Positions 52,250-60,978 of a stretch of DNA of 64,000 nt are shown here, piece by piece. How positions within the stretch are numbered: position 1 is the stretch's first letter; the number at the start of each line of letters is the position of its first letter. Source of the DNA: Zoogloea sp041917255. GTDB taxonomy: Bacteria > Pseudomonadota > Gammaproteobacteria > Burkholderiales > Rhodocyclaceae. Position numbers and translations under genes: made by a program. Where the stretch lies: the NCBI GenBank assembly GCA_041917255.1, contig JAYRYA010000007.1, positions 1-64,000 on the forward strand. Reading direction: 5' to 3'. The notes beneath the pieces are model-generated. The model had not been told where the DNA came from, did no database searches, and saw nothing but the letters and a program-made list of their open reading frames with translations.

Positions 52250-54313
52250 ATGTCCTCGAACCCGGTTTTTCCTGTGCTTTCGGCCCCGCTGTGGCGAACC
52301 GCGCTGACCCTGCTGATCGTCGGCGCCGCCACCGCGGCGCAGGCTGTTCAGCCAATCCCGGCCTTCGCCGAAGTGAAGGCTGGGGCCACGCCGTCGGTGG
52401 CGGTGCTGCTCGCCCGCGACGGCACGCCGCTGGCCGAGCGGCGGCTCGACTTGCGTGTGCGGCGGCTTGAGTGGGTTGGCCTGCCCAATCTGTCGCCCGC
52501 CCTCAAAGAGGCCTTGCTGGCCGCGGAGGACAAACGTTTCTTCGAGCATTCCGGGGTGGACTGGCGGGCCTTTGCCGGCTCTCTTTGGCACAACCTGTGG
52601 TACGACCGCAAGCGTGGCGCCTCGACCCTGTCGATGCAGCTCGCCGGCCTCCTCGACCCCGAACTGGCCCTCGGCCGTGACGGCACGCCACGCCGCTCCA
52701 TCGGTCAGAAGTGGGATCAGGCCCTCGCTGCCCAGGCCCTGGAGAACCGTTGGACCAAGGAGCAGATCCTCGAGGCCTACCTCAATCTGGCGCCTTTTCG
52801 GGGTGATCTGCAGGGCGTGCATGCCGCCTCCCGCGCGCTGTTTGGCAAGACCCCGGCGGAGCTCGGCCGCCCTGAGGCGCTGGTGCTTGCGGTGTTGCTG
52901 CGCGGCCCCAATGCCAAGGCCGACGTGGTCGGGCGCCGGGCCTGCGTGCTCGCCGAGCGTATCGGCAATCCGTCGGCCTGCGGCCCCGCCCAGCGCATCG
53001 TGGAGGCCACCCTCGACCGTCAGCAGCTCGGGCCGCGCTGGGATCTGGCGCCGCACCTCGCCCGTCAGCTCCTCCAGCAGCCCGGCGAGCGCCTCCTCAC
53101 CACGCTCGACGCCGAAGCCCAGCGCCTGACCCTGACGGCCGTGCGCCGGCTCGGTTCCACCGACACGTCGGCGGTGGTCCTCGACAACACCACCGCCGAC
53201 GTGCTGGCCTACGTGGGGGCGCCGGATGCGGCCCAGGCCGACCAGGCCGCGATCCTGCGCAGCAGCGGCAACCTGCTTCTGCCCTTCGCCTACGGTGTCG
53301 CCCTGGAACGCCGCCAGCTCACCGCCGCAACCTTGCTCGACGAGCCGCTCGCCAACCACGCGCCGACCAACCCCGACGAACGCCTGTGGGTCAGCGCCCG
53401 CCGGGCCCTGCTAGAGAATCTCACCGAGCCCGCGCAGGCGGTGTTGCGGATGGTGGGCGAGCAGCTGCCAGAGCGCTTCCGCATGGCCGATGTGGACGTG
53501 GGGCGCAGCGCCCAGGCAGATCTCGGCCTGCTCGCCATCGCCGGGCTCTACCGCAGCCTGGGTAGCGGCGGGCTGTGGCTGGCGCCACGCAGCACACCCG
53601 GCAGCGAGCGGCTCGCCCGGCGCCTGCTGCGGCCCGAGGCAGGCTTCATCGTGAGCGACATGCTTACCGAGGTGGACCCGGAGGGCATGCCGCAGCCCTT
53701 CGTGATCCGCCAGTACGTACCCGATGGGCGTGAGACGCTGGTGGCGGGTTTTTCAGATCGGTACACCGTGGTCATGTGGTCGGCCGGTACCCGCGGCACG
53801 CCGGCACTGGCCAACGCGGCCTGGCACGAGATACTGCGCGGCCTGCACCGCAACCAGCCTGCCGTCCGGCCGGTACCGCCAGCGGGCGTGGTATCGACGC
53901 TGGTGGTCTTCGAGCCACCGGTGGAAAGCCCGCGTCGGGAGTGGTTCATTCGTGGCACCGAAGTGGAGCGGGTGGCCCTGCCCCGCAGCGTGCCCAGGAT
54001 CACCTGGCCCGCCAACGGCATGCTGGTGGATGCAATGGCACTTGCCGGCGACCCGGGCTTTCGCATCCATTTCGAAGGGAGCCGCTTGCCGACTGGTGCC
54101 TGGTGGCGTCTGAACGGCGAGCGGGTGGGGAACGGCAATGGCAGCGCCAACGGCAATGGCGGACGGATGAGCTGGAAGCCGGTGGCCGGCCGTCACGTGC
54201 TCGATCTGATGGCAGGAGACGGCCAGTTGCTCGACAGCATCACCTTCGCGGTACGCGCACCCGTCGGCGATGAGCCGTCAAAGCCAGCGGACCAGCAGCC
54301 AGACCGCCAGTGA
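52250..54313 (+). CDS. pbpC: PBP1C-like peptidoglycan glycosyltransferase with degenerate transpeptidase domain
   Basis: A 687-residue PBP1C homologue. The N-terminal hydrophobic segment is followed by an intact GT51 glycosyltransferase domain (EDKRFFEHSGVDWRAFAGSL; GASTLSMQLAGL; ILEAYLNLAPFRG). In the transpeptidase domain the SxxK site reads G340-N-L-L-L-P-F: Ser is Asn341 and Lys is Leu344, and the KTGTS motif is not recognisable (GRETLVAGFSDRYTV). A C-terminal BiPBP_C-like domain (PRITWPANGMLVDAMAL) is kept. It should polymerise glycan but not cross-link. No alpha-2-macroglobulin gene, the usual pbpC neighbour, is present. Confidence 0.85.
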   Translation: MSSNPVFPVLSAPLWRTALTLLIVGAATAAQAVQPIPAFAEVKAGATPSVAVLLARDGTPLAERRLDLRVRRLEWVGLPNLSPALKEALLAAEDKRFFEHSGVDWRAFAGSLWHNLWYDRKRGASTLSMQLAGLLDPELALGRDGTPRRSIGQKWDQALAAQALENRWTKEQILEAYLNLAPFRGDLQGVHAASRALFGKTPAELGRPEALVLAVLLRGPNAKADVVGRRACVLAERIGNPSACGPAQRIVEATLDRQQLGPRWDLAPHLARQLLQQPGERLLTTLDAEAQRLTLTAVRRLGSTDTSAVVLDNTTADVLAYVGAPDAAQADQAAILRSSGNLLLPFAYGVALERRQLTAATLLDEPLANHAPTNPDERLWVSARRALLENLTEPAQAVLRMVGEQLPERFRMADVDVGRSAQADLGLLAIAGLYRSLGSGGLWLAPRSTPGSERLARRLLRPEAGFIVSDMLTEVDPEGMPQPFVIRQYVPDGRETLVAGFSDRYTVVMWSAGTRGTPALANAAWHEILRGLHRNQPAVRPVPPAGVVSTLVVFEPPVESPRREWFIRGTEVERVALPRSVPRITWPANGMLVDAMALAGDPGFRIHFEGSRLPTGAWWRLNGERVGNGNGSANGNGGRMSWKPVAGRHVLDLMAGDGQLLDSITFAVRAPVGDEPSKPADQQPDRQ

Positions 54314-54475
54314 CATCAGCAGTGTGCTGGTGAACGGGATGTGGATGTGACGCCCGAAGACATCGAAATGCAGATCGCCGGGAAGATGCCCGATCCGCCA
54401 GCGCCGCAGCGGCAGGCCGGAGCTCAGCCCGGACACCACTGCCAGCACCACGATTGCCAGCAACCACTTGAGCAT
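54278..54475 (-). CDS. DUF2905 small membrane protein
   Basis: A 65-residue protein with two TM helices (3-18 and about 48-64) around GLPLRRWRIGHLPGDLHFD, the DUF2905 signature (LPGD). Function unknown. It is convergent with pbpC and overlaps its 3' end by 36 bp. Confidence 0.8.
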   Translation of the reverse strand: MLKWLLAIVVLAVVSGLSSGLPLRRWRIGHLPGDLHFDVFGRHIHIPFTSTLLMSLAVWLLVRWL

Positions 54476-54882
54476 CGGCCCTCTACCTGCCGTCGAGAAT
54501 GAAGCGTCGGGCAGGCACACCGGGCACCGGTCCATAACGCTGGAGCCCGGACCTTACCGCGTTTCCGGGGTGCCGTGTTGTCGGCGGACGGGAAGCCGGC
54601 GGCCAAGCACTTGGCCGCCGAGGGCCACGTCTGCCAGCCCGACGAAGGCCGGTTCGCTGCCCGGCGTAGGGTGCCACACGCGTACAGCGCCTGGCCCGCC
54701 CCGTCGCCGTAGAACGAAATGAACAGGTTTGCGCCCACTGGAGCGCCGGTGTCCGGGTGGAGCAAGGTGGTGCAGCAGGTGGCCCAGCCGGCAATCTCGA
54801 CATTGTTATAGATGAATGGTGCCGCGTTGGCGTTCAGGGATAACAGTGCGCCAACGGCGTCGCAGACCAGTTTCCTGCGCAT
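54424..54882 (-). CDS. Possible secreted protein, unknown (frame may be disrupted)
   Basis: Not recognised. A 152-codon frame starts with a basic stretch and a possible signal peptide (LVCDAVGALLSLNANA|AP), then APFIYNNVEIAGWATCCTTL and LFISFYGDGAGQALYACGTL, which look protein-like. After about residue 75 it becomes Arg/Cys/Trp-rich with poor coding character, and another frame (EPAFVGLADVALGG) looks better. This suggests a frameshifted or decaying gene. It overlaps the DUF2905 gene start by 52 bp, which also argues against the full length. Confidence 0.35.
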   Translation of the reverse strand: MRRKLVCDAVGALLSLNANAAPFIYNNVEIAGWATCCTTLLHPDTGAPVGANLFISFYGDGAGQALYACGTLRRAANRPSSGWQTWPSAAKCLAAGFPSADNTAPRKRGKVRAPALWTGARCACPTLHSRRQVEGRCSSGCWQSWCWQWCPG

Positions 54883-55154
54883 TTCCGCGTTCGTGAAAAA
54901 ATCCGGGAAATTCAGGAGAAAATATGACCAAAATTGGTTTTCATATATAAAACAATTGGTTATAAAATTCCTTAACGTAAACTGCCTTAAAATTCATGGA
55001 CGCCCGACAGTGCCGCATGGATGTGTGGGCGTGTCTTTTTCTTTTCTCTACCCCCATGCTGGGGTAAGTTCTCCGCCTGAACACTTCCAACGCCCAAGCC
55101 GATGACCCTTTTCACCGCCAGCCGTCCCCTTCGCCCGATTGCAGGATTTCGTCC
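54883..55154. other. AT-rich intergenic stretch
   Basis: No gene supported. About 54890-55000 is far more AT-rich than its surroundings, with runs such as ATATAAAACAATTGGTTATAAA. It probably holds promoters for the hydrolase gene to the right and the possible secreted-protein gene to the left. No repeat or RNA gene was recognised. Confidence 0.5.
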
Positions 55155-55958
55155 ATGAACCGCTCCCGCTTCGGCGATCTGGAAGTGCTGTGTCATATCC
55201 CCTCCGGCCCGGCCCGTGAGACGCCGCTCCTGTTCGTGCACGGTGCCTACACCGCCGCATGGTGCTGGGAAGAGCAGTTCCTGCCATGGTTTGCCGCCCA
55301 GGGCTATGCGTCGTACGCGGTATCGCTGTCGGGTCATGGGCGTAGCCGTGGCCGGACCTACCTCGACAGTTTCTCGATCTCGGACTACGTGGACGACGTG
55401 GCGGAAGTGGCCGGCAAGCTGCCCACCACGCCAGTGCTCATCGGTCACTCGATGGGCGGGATGGTGGTCCAGAAGTATCTGGAGCGCCACGCTGCGCCGG
55501 GGGTGGTGCTGATGTCGTCCGTGCCGCCCCAGGGGCTGCTCGGTTCGGCCTTTGGGCTGGCCTTCTCGCGGCCGCACCTTCTGGGCGATCTCAATCGCAT
55601 CATGGGCGGTGGTCAGCCCCAGATGGAAACCCTGCGCGACGCGCTTTTCCATGAAGCCATCGAGCTTGAGCGCCTGCGGCGCTATTACCACCTGTGCCAG
55701 CCCGAATCCCATCGGGCGATCTGGGACATGTCGCTGTTCGACCTGCCGTCGCTGGCGCGCATTGCGCTACCGCCGATGCTGGTCCTTGGCGCCGAGCACG
55801 ACGTACTGATTCCACCCGATCAAGTGCGTCTCACAGCGCGCCGATACGAAGTCGAGTCGCAGATCCTCCCGGGCCTTGGCCACGGCATGATGCTGGAGAG
55901 CGACTGGCGCGTGGCGGCCGATCCGATCCTCGCCTGGCTGAAATCACTCGATCTGTGA
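55155..55958 (+). CDS. Alpha/beta hydrolase
   Basis: A 267-residue alpha/beta-hydrolase. The oxyanion segment FVHGAYTAAWCWEE precedes the nucleophile elbow GHSMGG with Ser99; LGAEHDVLIPP carries the acid and GLGHGMML the catalytic His. Lipase, esterase or C-C hydrolase activities are possible; the substrate cannot be assigned. It stands alone downstream of the AT-rich gap. Confidence 0.87.
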   Translation: MNRSRFGDLEVLCHIPSGPARETPLLFVHGAYTAAWCWEEQFLPWFAAQGYASYAVSLSGHGRSRGRTYLDSFSISDYVDDVAEVAGKLPTTPVLIGHSMGGMVVQKYLERHAAPGVVLMSSVPPQGLLGSAFGLAFSRPHLLGDLNRIMGGGQPQMETLRDALFHEAIELERLRRYYHLCQPESHRAIWDMSLFDLPSLARIALPPMLVLGAEHDVLIPPDQVRLTARRYEVESQILPGLGHGMMLESDWRVAADPILAWLKSLDL

Positions 55959-56165
55959 CGGCAGGTCCCATTCGCCGCTGGCCGTGAACTTCGTCATTGC
56001 GGACGCTCCTTTTGTGTTCCATCCTGAAATCGTGCGACTGGCGGTGATTTCGGGGCTTTGAAACAGGCTTTCGGTGTTGTCCGCCGGGTTTCCTTCAACC
56101 TTTGGAGGCCACAGCCGTTAAGAACAACAAGGGGACACGTCTCTCACCCTGGAACGGAGGCCGAA

Positions 56166-56384
56166 ATGGTGATCTTCATGGATATGGAAAGCGGTGAACG
56201 GAGCTACCTCGAGCCCGAGATGTCCGATGGGCTGGCCTATGATGATGAAGTGCTGAATGCCAACCTGCTTCCCCCCGAGCTTGCGCTCGGCCTGCAGGAA
56301 ATCCCGGCGACCGGCCACGAGCATCACGCGGTGCCGACAGACGTGGATGCCTTCCTGAGCGCGGTGTATCGCTTCCAGGAATAG
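56166..56384 (+). CDS. Small acidic protein, unknown function
   Basis: Not recognised. A 72-residue acidic, soluble product (MVIFMDMESGERSYLEPEMS...) with a strong GGAGG 8 nt before the ATG and a good terminator after the stop, so it is likely expressed. It has no signal peptide or TM segment. It lies alone between the hydrolase and the convergent MidA-like gene. Confidence 0.65.
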   Translation: MVIFMDMESGERSYLEPEMSDGLAYDDEVLNANLLPPELALGLQEIPATGHEHHAVPTDVDAFLSAVYRFQE

Positions 56385-56407
56385 TCAGTCTCAGCGTTTC
56401 AATCAAG

Positions 56408-56448
56408 AAAACAGCCCGCCGGTGCGATGTGCCGGCGGGCTGTTTGCG
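56408..56448. terminator. Convergent intrinsic terminator
   Basis: AAAACAGCCCGCCGG-tgcgatg-TGCCGGCGGGCTGTTT forms a long stem with A and T flanks. It sits between the small acidic gene and the convergent methyltransferase gene and can serve both. Confidence 0.8.
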
Positions 56449-56463
56449 TGTGGAGCGTCAGCC

Positions 56464-57624
56464 TTACAGACTATGCAGGCGGTCGCCGCGCAGAAAGCCG
56501 ATCAGCGGCTGACCGATGTTGCGGGACAGGGCGATGACCTTGAAGAGTTCGCCCATCTCGTGGGGCCCGGTGAGGCGCAGTACCGCCTTGGAGGCTCGGA
56601 TGTAGTCGGCGCTGTCTTCGGGTGCCCGGCGCGCGAGGCAGGCCAGCACGCCGCAGTTGAAAAGGAAGTTTGCCTGGTCGGCGTAGCCCATCACGTCAAG
56701 CCCAGCCTCGAAACCCGCTTCGGCGATGGATGTGAAATCCACAAAGGCGGTGATGTCGTTCAGCCCCGGCCACAGAAACGGATCGCCGTGGGCGTGGTGG
56801 CGGTAATAACACAGCAGCGTGCCGGTGCTGCGGCTGGGCAGGTAGTACTCGGCACGAGGGTAGCCATAGTCGATCAGGATCATCGCGCCCTGTTCGAGGC
56901 GCGCTGCCCATTCGGCGATCCAGGCTCGGCCGGCGAGGTTGATCTCGCTGACGTATTCACCTTCCGGTGGCAAGGGCAGCGCAAGCGCCTCTGCCGCCTC
57001 GGCTACCCGGCCGGCAACTGTACGGTCGGCCCACACGAAGCGGCCCTCGTCATCGAGGCCGACGCCACGCTCGAAGATGCCCTCGGGCCGCCACGCCACC
57101 AGATGTACCGGCATAACGTCGAGCACCTCATTGGCCACCAGGGCGCCGGAGAAACGATCTGGAAGGGTGTCCAGCCAATGTACGCGGCTGGCCAAGTGCG
57201 GCACTTTGGCGGCCAGAGTGTCGAACTGGCGCTCACGCAGCTCGCCCGATACTTCCAGGATGCCGTAGCTTTCGGGCAGCGCGCCCTGAAGCTCGAGTTC
57301 GAGGAGCAGATCGGCGGCGAGCAGCCCCGTTCCGGCGCCGGCCTCGATGATGTGAGGGGCCGAGAGGCTCATCACCTGCTGAACCTGGCTGGCCAGAGCC
57401 TGGCCGAAGAGCGGGGTGAGTTCCGGTGCGGTGATGAAATCGCCCCCCGGCCCGAACTTGCGCGAGCCGCCACTGTAGTAACCCAGCCCAGGTGCGTAGA
57501 GGGTTTCGGCCATGTAGTCTGAGAACGGAATCCAGCCGCCGTGGGCGTGGATCAGGGCCTGCAGGCGGGCGATGAGGGCAGCGCTTTGTTCGAGGGCGTC
57601 GGCTGACGGCTGGGGCAGATTCAT
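56464..57624 (-). CDS. SAM-dependent methyltransferase, MidA/NDUFAF7 family (DUF185)
   Basis: A 386-residue class I methyltransferase of the MidA/NDUFAF7 family. Key segments are YMAETLYAPGLGYYSGG, GDFITAPELTPLFGQALA, the SAM-binding EAGAGTGLLAADLL, ANEVLDVMPVHL and LIDYGYPRAEYYL. In mitochondria NDUFAF7 methylates an arginine of a complex I subunit; the bacterial role is less clear. It is divergent from the pteridine reductase gene. The ATG at 57624 gives the usual length. Confidence 0.9.
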   Translation of the reverse strand: MNLPQPSADALEQSAALIARLQALIHAHGGWIPFSDYMAETLYAPGLGYYSGGSRKFGPGGDFITAPELTPLFGQALASQVQQVMSLSAPHIIEAGAGTGLLAADLLLELELQGALPESYGILEVSGELRERQFDTLAAKVPHLASRVHWLDTLPDRFSGALVANEVLDVMPVHLVAWRPEGIFERGVGLDDEGRFVWADRTVAGRVAEAAEALALPLPPEGEYVSEINLAGRAWIAEWAARLEQGAMILIDYGYPRAEYYLPSRSTGTLLCYYRHHAHGDPFLWPGLNDITAFVDFTSIAEAGFEAGLDVMGYADQANFLFNCGVLACLARRAPEDSADYIRASKAVLRLTGPHEMGELFKVIALSRNIGQPLIGFLRGDRLHSL

Positions 57625-57770
57625 GGCGGCGCTGGCGTGTAAAATCGTAATTTTAACCCGCCCCGGCGCCGAGCCGCGGCGTAAGGGCGCCGCACGTCGC
57701 ACGACATCGCCATTTCGGCTGGCGGCGCCGTATGATATCGCTCCCCACTGAACCCTGTTTCCAGGCAGTC

Positions 57771-58520
57771 ATGATTCAACCGGCAACCGCGCCTGTCGCC
57801 CTTGTGACCGGCGCCGCCCGGCGCGTCGGCGCTGAAATCGCCCGTCACCTGCATGCTGCAGGTGCGCGGCTGGCGCTCCATTGCCGCCAGTCGCGGGATG
57901 AAGCCGATGCGCTCGCGGCGGTCTTCAATGCTGCCCGGCCGGATTCGGCTTTGGTGGTGCAGGCCGATCTGCTGGATGCCCATGCTTTGGAGGGTTTGGT
58001 GGGCGCAACTGTTGCCCATTATGGGCGGCTGGATGCATTGGTCAATAACGCGTCGAGCTTCTTTCCCACGGCGATGGGCGCCATCGACGAGGCGGCTTGG
58101 CTCGATCTGATCGGCTCAAATCTGAAGGCGCCGCTGTTCCTGGCCCAGGCGGCGAACCCCTGGCTGCAGGCAACGCAGGGCGCAATCGTCAACATCGTCG
58201 ATATTCACGCCGAGCGCCCGTTGAAGGGCTACCCGCTGTACTGCGCTGCGAAGGCCGGTCTGCTGGGCCTGACGCGTGCGCTGGCCCTCGAGTTGGCCCC
58301 GCGGGTGCGCGTCAATGGCGTTGCGCCCGGTGCGATTGAATGGCCCGAGGACGGGCAGTTTCCGCCCGCCGAGCGCGAAGCGGTGGTGGCCCACACCCTG
58401 CTGCAGCGCGTCGGTGCGCCGTCCGACATTGCCCGGACGGTCTGTTTTCTGCTCTTCGATGCGCCCTACGTCACAGGTCAGATCATTCCGGTGGACGGCG
58501 GGCGTACCGCGCACTTATAA
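57771..58520 (+). CDS. Pteridine reductase (short-chain dehydrogenase, FolM/PTR1-like)
   Basis: A 249-residue SDR enzyme. The cofactor motif TGAARRVGAEIARHLH contains the Arg-Arg typical of pteridine reductases using NADPH; NNASSFFPT is the NNAG-equivalent; catalytic YCAAK follows GYPL. Such enzymes reduce dihydropterins or dihydrofolate in the cytoplasm. It lies 70 bp before ttcA. The start at 57771 is preferred over an in-frame upstream ATA/ATG-like codon. Confidence 0.88.
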   Translation: MIQPATAPVALVTGAARRVGAEIARHLHAAGARLALHCRQSRDEADALAAVFNAARPDSALVVQADLLDAHALEGLVGATVAHYGRLDALVNNASSFFPTAMGAIDEAAWLDLIGSNLKAPLFLAQAANPWLQATQGAIVNIVDIHAERPLKGYPLYCAAKAGLLGLTRALALELAPRVRVNGVAPGAIEWPEDGQFPPAEREAVVAHTLLQRVGAPSDIARTVCFLLFDAPYVTGQIIPVDGGRTAHL

Positions 58521-58590
58521 CGTATTTAACATTTATCACAGTCGGATCATCTTTTGGCCCGGCTTATAATCATCGAACATCTGGAAAACA

Positions 58591-59529
58591 ATGGATCACG
58601 CAGTGGCAGTCCCCGCGCCGGTGGCAGACGACTCTTCCGAAACGGAATCCCGTTTCTCCAATTCCTTCCTGCGTCTCAAGAAATTCCTGATGCGCAAGAC
58701 AGGGGAGGCGATCGTCGACTACGGAATGATTGAGGAAGGCGACGTTGTGATGGTCTGCGTCTCGGGCGGAAAAGACTCATTCACCCTGCTCTCGCTGCTG
58801 CTCGAACTGCGCGAACGTGCTCCGATCAATTTCCGTGTCGTGGCCATGAACCTCGACCAGAAGCAGCCCGGCTTTCCCGATCACGTGTTGCCGGCGTACT
58901 TTGAATCCATCGGCGTCGAATACAAGATCGTCACCGAGAACACCTACAAGATCGTCAAGGACAAGATACCGGAGGGCAAGACCACCTGCTCCCTGTGCTC
59001 CCGTCTGCGTCGCGGCATCATCTATCGCACGGCCAAGGAAGTCGGCGCCACCAAGATCGCCCTGGGCCACCACCGGGACGACATGATCGAGACCATGTTT
59101 CTCAACATGTTCTTCGGCGGCAAGATGAAATCCATGCCGCCCAAGCTGGTGAGCGATGATCGTCAGAACGTGGTGATCCGGCCGCTGGCCTACTGCTCCG
59201 AGAAGGACATCGAGCGGTTTGCCCGGGGCATGGAGTATCCGATCATTCCGTGTAACCTGTGCGGCAGCCAGGAAAATGCCCAACGCAAGCAGATCAAGGC
59301 CATGCTCCGTGACTGGGATAGTCGGTTCCCCGGTCGCATCGTGTCCATCGCCACCGCGATGAAGAACATCGTTCCGTCCCATCTGGCGGACGGCAAACTG
59401 TTCGACTTCCTGAACGTCACGCGCAGCACCGATGTGGAGCAGGGTGACATTGTGTTCGATGCGCCTGAACTGTCGTCTGGCGCGCCTGAAGATGCCTCAG
59501 CGATCCCTATCGGGATCTGGAGAAGTTAG
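58591..59529 (+). CDS. ttcA: tRNA 2-thiocytidine(32) synthetase
   Basis: A 312-residue TtcA that thiolates cytidine 32 of certain tRNAs. The PP-loop SGGKDS (58-63) binds ATP; two CxxC pairs (CSLC near 130-140 and CNLC near 225) ligate the 4Fe-4S cluster. GHHRDDMIETMFLNMFFGG is the conserved TtcA block. Length and motifs are complete. Confidence 0.96.
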   Translation: MDHAVAVPAPVADDSSETESRFSNSFLRLKKFLMRKTGEAIVDYGMIEEGDVVMVCVSGGKDSFTLLSLLLELRERAPINFRVVAMNLDQKQPGFPDHVLPAYFESIGVEYKIVTENTYKIVKDKIPEGKTTCSLCSRLRRGIIYRTAKEVGATKIALGHHRDDMIETMFLNMFFGGKMKSMPPKLVSDDRQNVVIRPLAYCSEKDIERFARGMEYPIIPCNLCGSQENAQRKQIKAMLRDWDSRFPGRIVSIATAMKNIVPSHLADGKLFDFLNVTRSTDVEQGDIVFDAPELSSGAPEDASAIPIGIWRS

Positions 59530-59625
59530 AACTTATGGATCGCCCACCCAGCTCTTCGCGCACGTTCGAGCGATTCCCTGTGACGGACACCCTCTGTCGG
59601 CCGGCCATTATCGGAGCATGCGGCG

Positions 59626-60489
59626 ATGAGTGAGCGCGCAGCCTCCCGGTGTCTTCTGTACGCGGATGTGGCGGGTCGCATCCGTCTGGCCGTCAAGTTG
59701 GGTGAAGCGGAGGCCGGTTATGCAGTCGAGCGCTGCCTGAACCGCATGTCCCGCTGCGCAGAGGCGTATTCGGCCGAAGGGCTTGAGTTGCGCCCTGAAG
59801 TGATAGTCGCCCATTTTGGCGATGCGGATTCTGCGTTGCTGGCGGCCCGTGAGATGCGCGAACGCGTACGGGCGTTGCCTCCGATGAGTGGTATCAAGCT
59901 GGTCTTGCGGGCCGGTGTCGTGCTTGAATCCGAAGGGGGGGACGGCGAGGTTGGTGCAGAGAAGATGGCAGCGCAGTTGGTGGATGGCTGCAACCCTGAC
60001 ACCATCACGGTCTCTGAGAATCTCTCCGAACTCCTTTCTCCTTCGATGCGGAGGTTGCTCGGCAAGCTCGACGATTCCGCCAGCGGCGTGCCCTTTCCAA
60101 CCCTTGAGCTGGGCAATGCACCGCCGCCTACCGCGTCTGAGCTTCGTCAGGAGGCGTTGCAGTCGGTAAGGCAGCTACGGGTCAGCTTCAGGGGGCAGAA
60201 GTGGACCATCGATACAGCGCATCCTACCCTGCTGTTCGGTCGCGAGACGGGGAACGATATCGTCATCTCCGATCCGAGGGTTTCACGCCAGCACGCACGC
60301 ATCGAACTGCGGCAAGGCCTGTTTTATCTTGTGGACTCGAGCACCAATGGCACCTATCTGCTCGAGGAGGGGAGCGCCGAGCACTGTGTGAAGCGCGACG
60401 AGTTCCTGCTCGCCGAAAAGGGCCACATCGGCTGCGGCTTTTCGGTGGGTGACAACATGCTTGATGCCGTGGCGTTTGCCATTGATTGA
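59626..60489 (+). CDS. FHA-domain protein with N-terminal pseudo-nucleotide-cyclase domain
   Basis: A 287-residue protein. Residues about 8-140 resemble a class III nucleotide cyclase (LLYADVAGRIRLAVKLGEAEA; IKLVLRAGVVLES), retaining the first metal Asp but with RPE where the second GD metal site should be, so catalysis is unlikely. Residues about 190-280 form an FHA phosphothreonine-binding domain with LLFGRETGNDIVI, DPRVSRQHARIEL and DSSTNGTYLL. It probably reads phospho-Thr signals. It lies about 95 bp after ttcA; no Ser/Thr kinase is nearby. Confidence 0.82.
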   Translation: MSERAASRCLLYADVAGRIRLAVKLGEAEAGYAVERCLNRMSRCAEAYSAEGLELRPEVIVAHFGDADSALLAAREMRERVRALPPMSGIKLVLRAGVVLESEGGDGEVGAEKMAAQLVDGCNPDTITVSENLSELLSPSMRRLLGKLDDSASGVPFPTLELGNAPPPTASELRQEALQSVRQLRVSFRGQKWTIDTAHPTLLFGRETGNDIVISDPRVSRQHARIELRQGLFYLVDSSTNGTYLLEEGSAEHCVKRDEFLLAEKGHIGCGFSVGDNMLDAVAFAID

Positions 60490-60567
60490 GCCTGGCGAGG
60501 CAGTTCGCTCGGTAAAAGCTGAGGGCCCTTGCGGGCCCTCGGCGCTTCATAAGCGTCTGGGGGCCGG

Positions 60568-60864
60568 TCAGCCCTTGAGACAGGTGCTCATGAACTTCTT
60601 GCGGTCATCCCCCTTCAGCGCTTTCTCGCCGGCTTCCTTGTTGCAGGCCTTCATCTTTTCCTGCTGTGGCGTGCCCTTGGCTTCCGCAGCGGGCTTGGCG
60701 GAGAGGCATTCCTTCATGAAGGCCTTGCGCTCGTCACCCTTCTTGTCGGTGGCGGATGCGTTGCACTCCTTCATCTTGTTCTGCTGGGTCGTGGCCGCGA
60801 AGGCTGCGGGTGCCAGACCGGCGGCAAACATTGAAACAGCGACACTCAGGATCAATTTTTTCAT
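60568..60864 (-). CDS. PsiF-repeat periplasmic protein
   Basis: A 98-residue exported protein with signal peptide (LILSVAVSMFAAGLAPAAFA|AT) and two PsiF repeats (NKMKECNASATDKKGDERKA; EKMKACNKEAGEKALKGDDR), each with conserved cysteines. PsiF is phosphate-starvation-inducible in E. coli; its function is unknown. It is separated from hprK by 114 bp and has its own promoter region. Confidence 0.88.
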   Translation of the reverse strand: MKKLILSVAVSMFAAGLAPAAFAATTQQNKMKECNASATDKKGDERKAFMKECLSAKPAAEAKGTPQQEKMKACNKEAGEKALKGDDRKKFMSTCLKG

Positions 60865-60978
60865 CTGGCCACTCCTCGTACGGCGGGTTGTCGGGACTGC
60901 AACATCATCTTAAACGGGACTTGGGTGAATCCGTTGACGGGCGTGGCCGCCAAGGATGCGAGGCGTTGTGTCTTTTGG

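Noticed and set aside
60521..60540. GAGGGCCC-ttgc-GGGCCCTC hairpin after the FHA gene as an intrinsic terminator
   Set aside because: Strong stem but no T tract on either side; left out as a terminator call.
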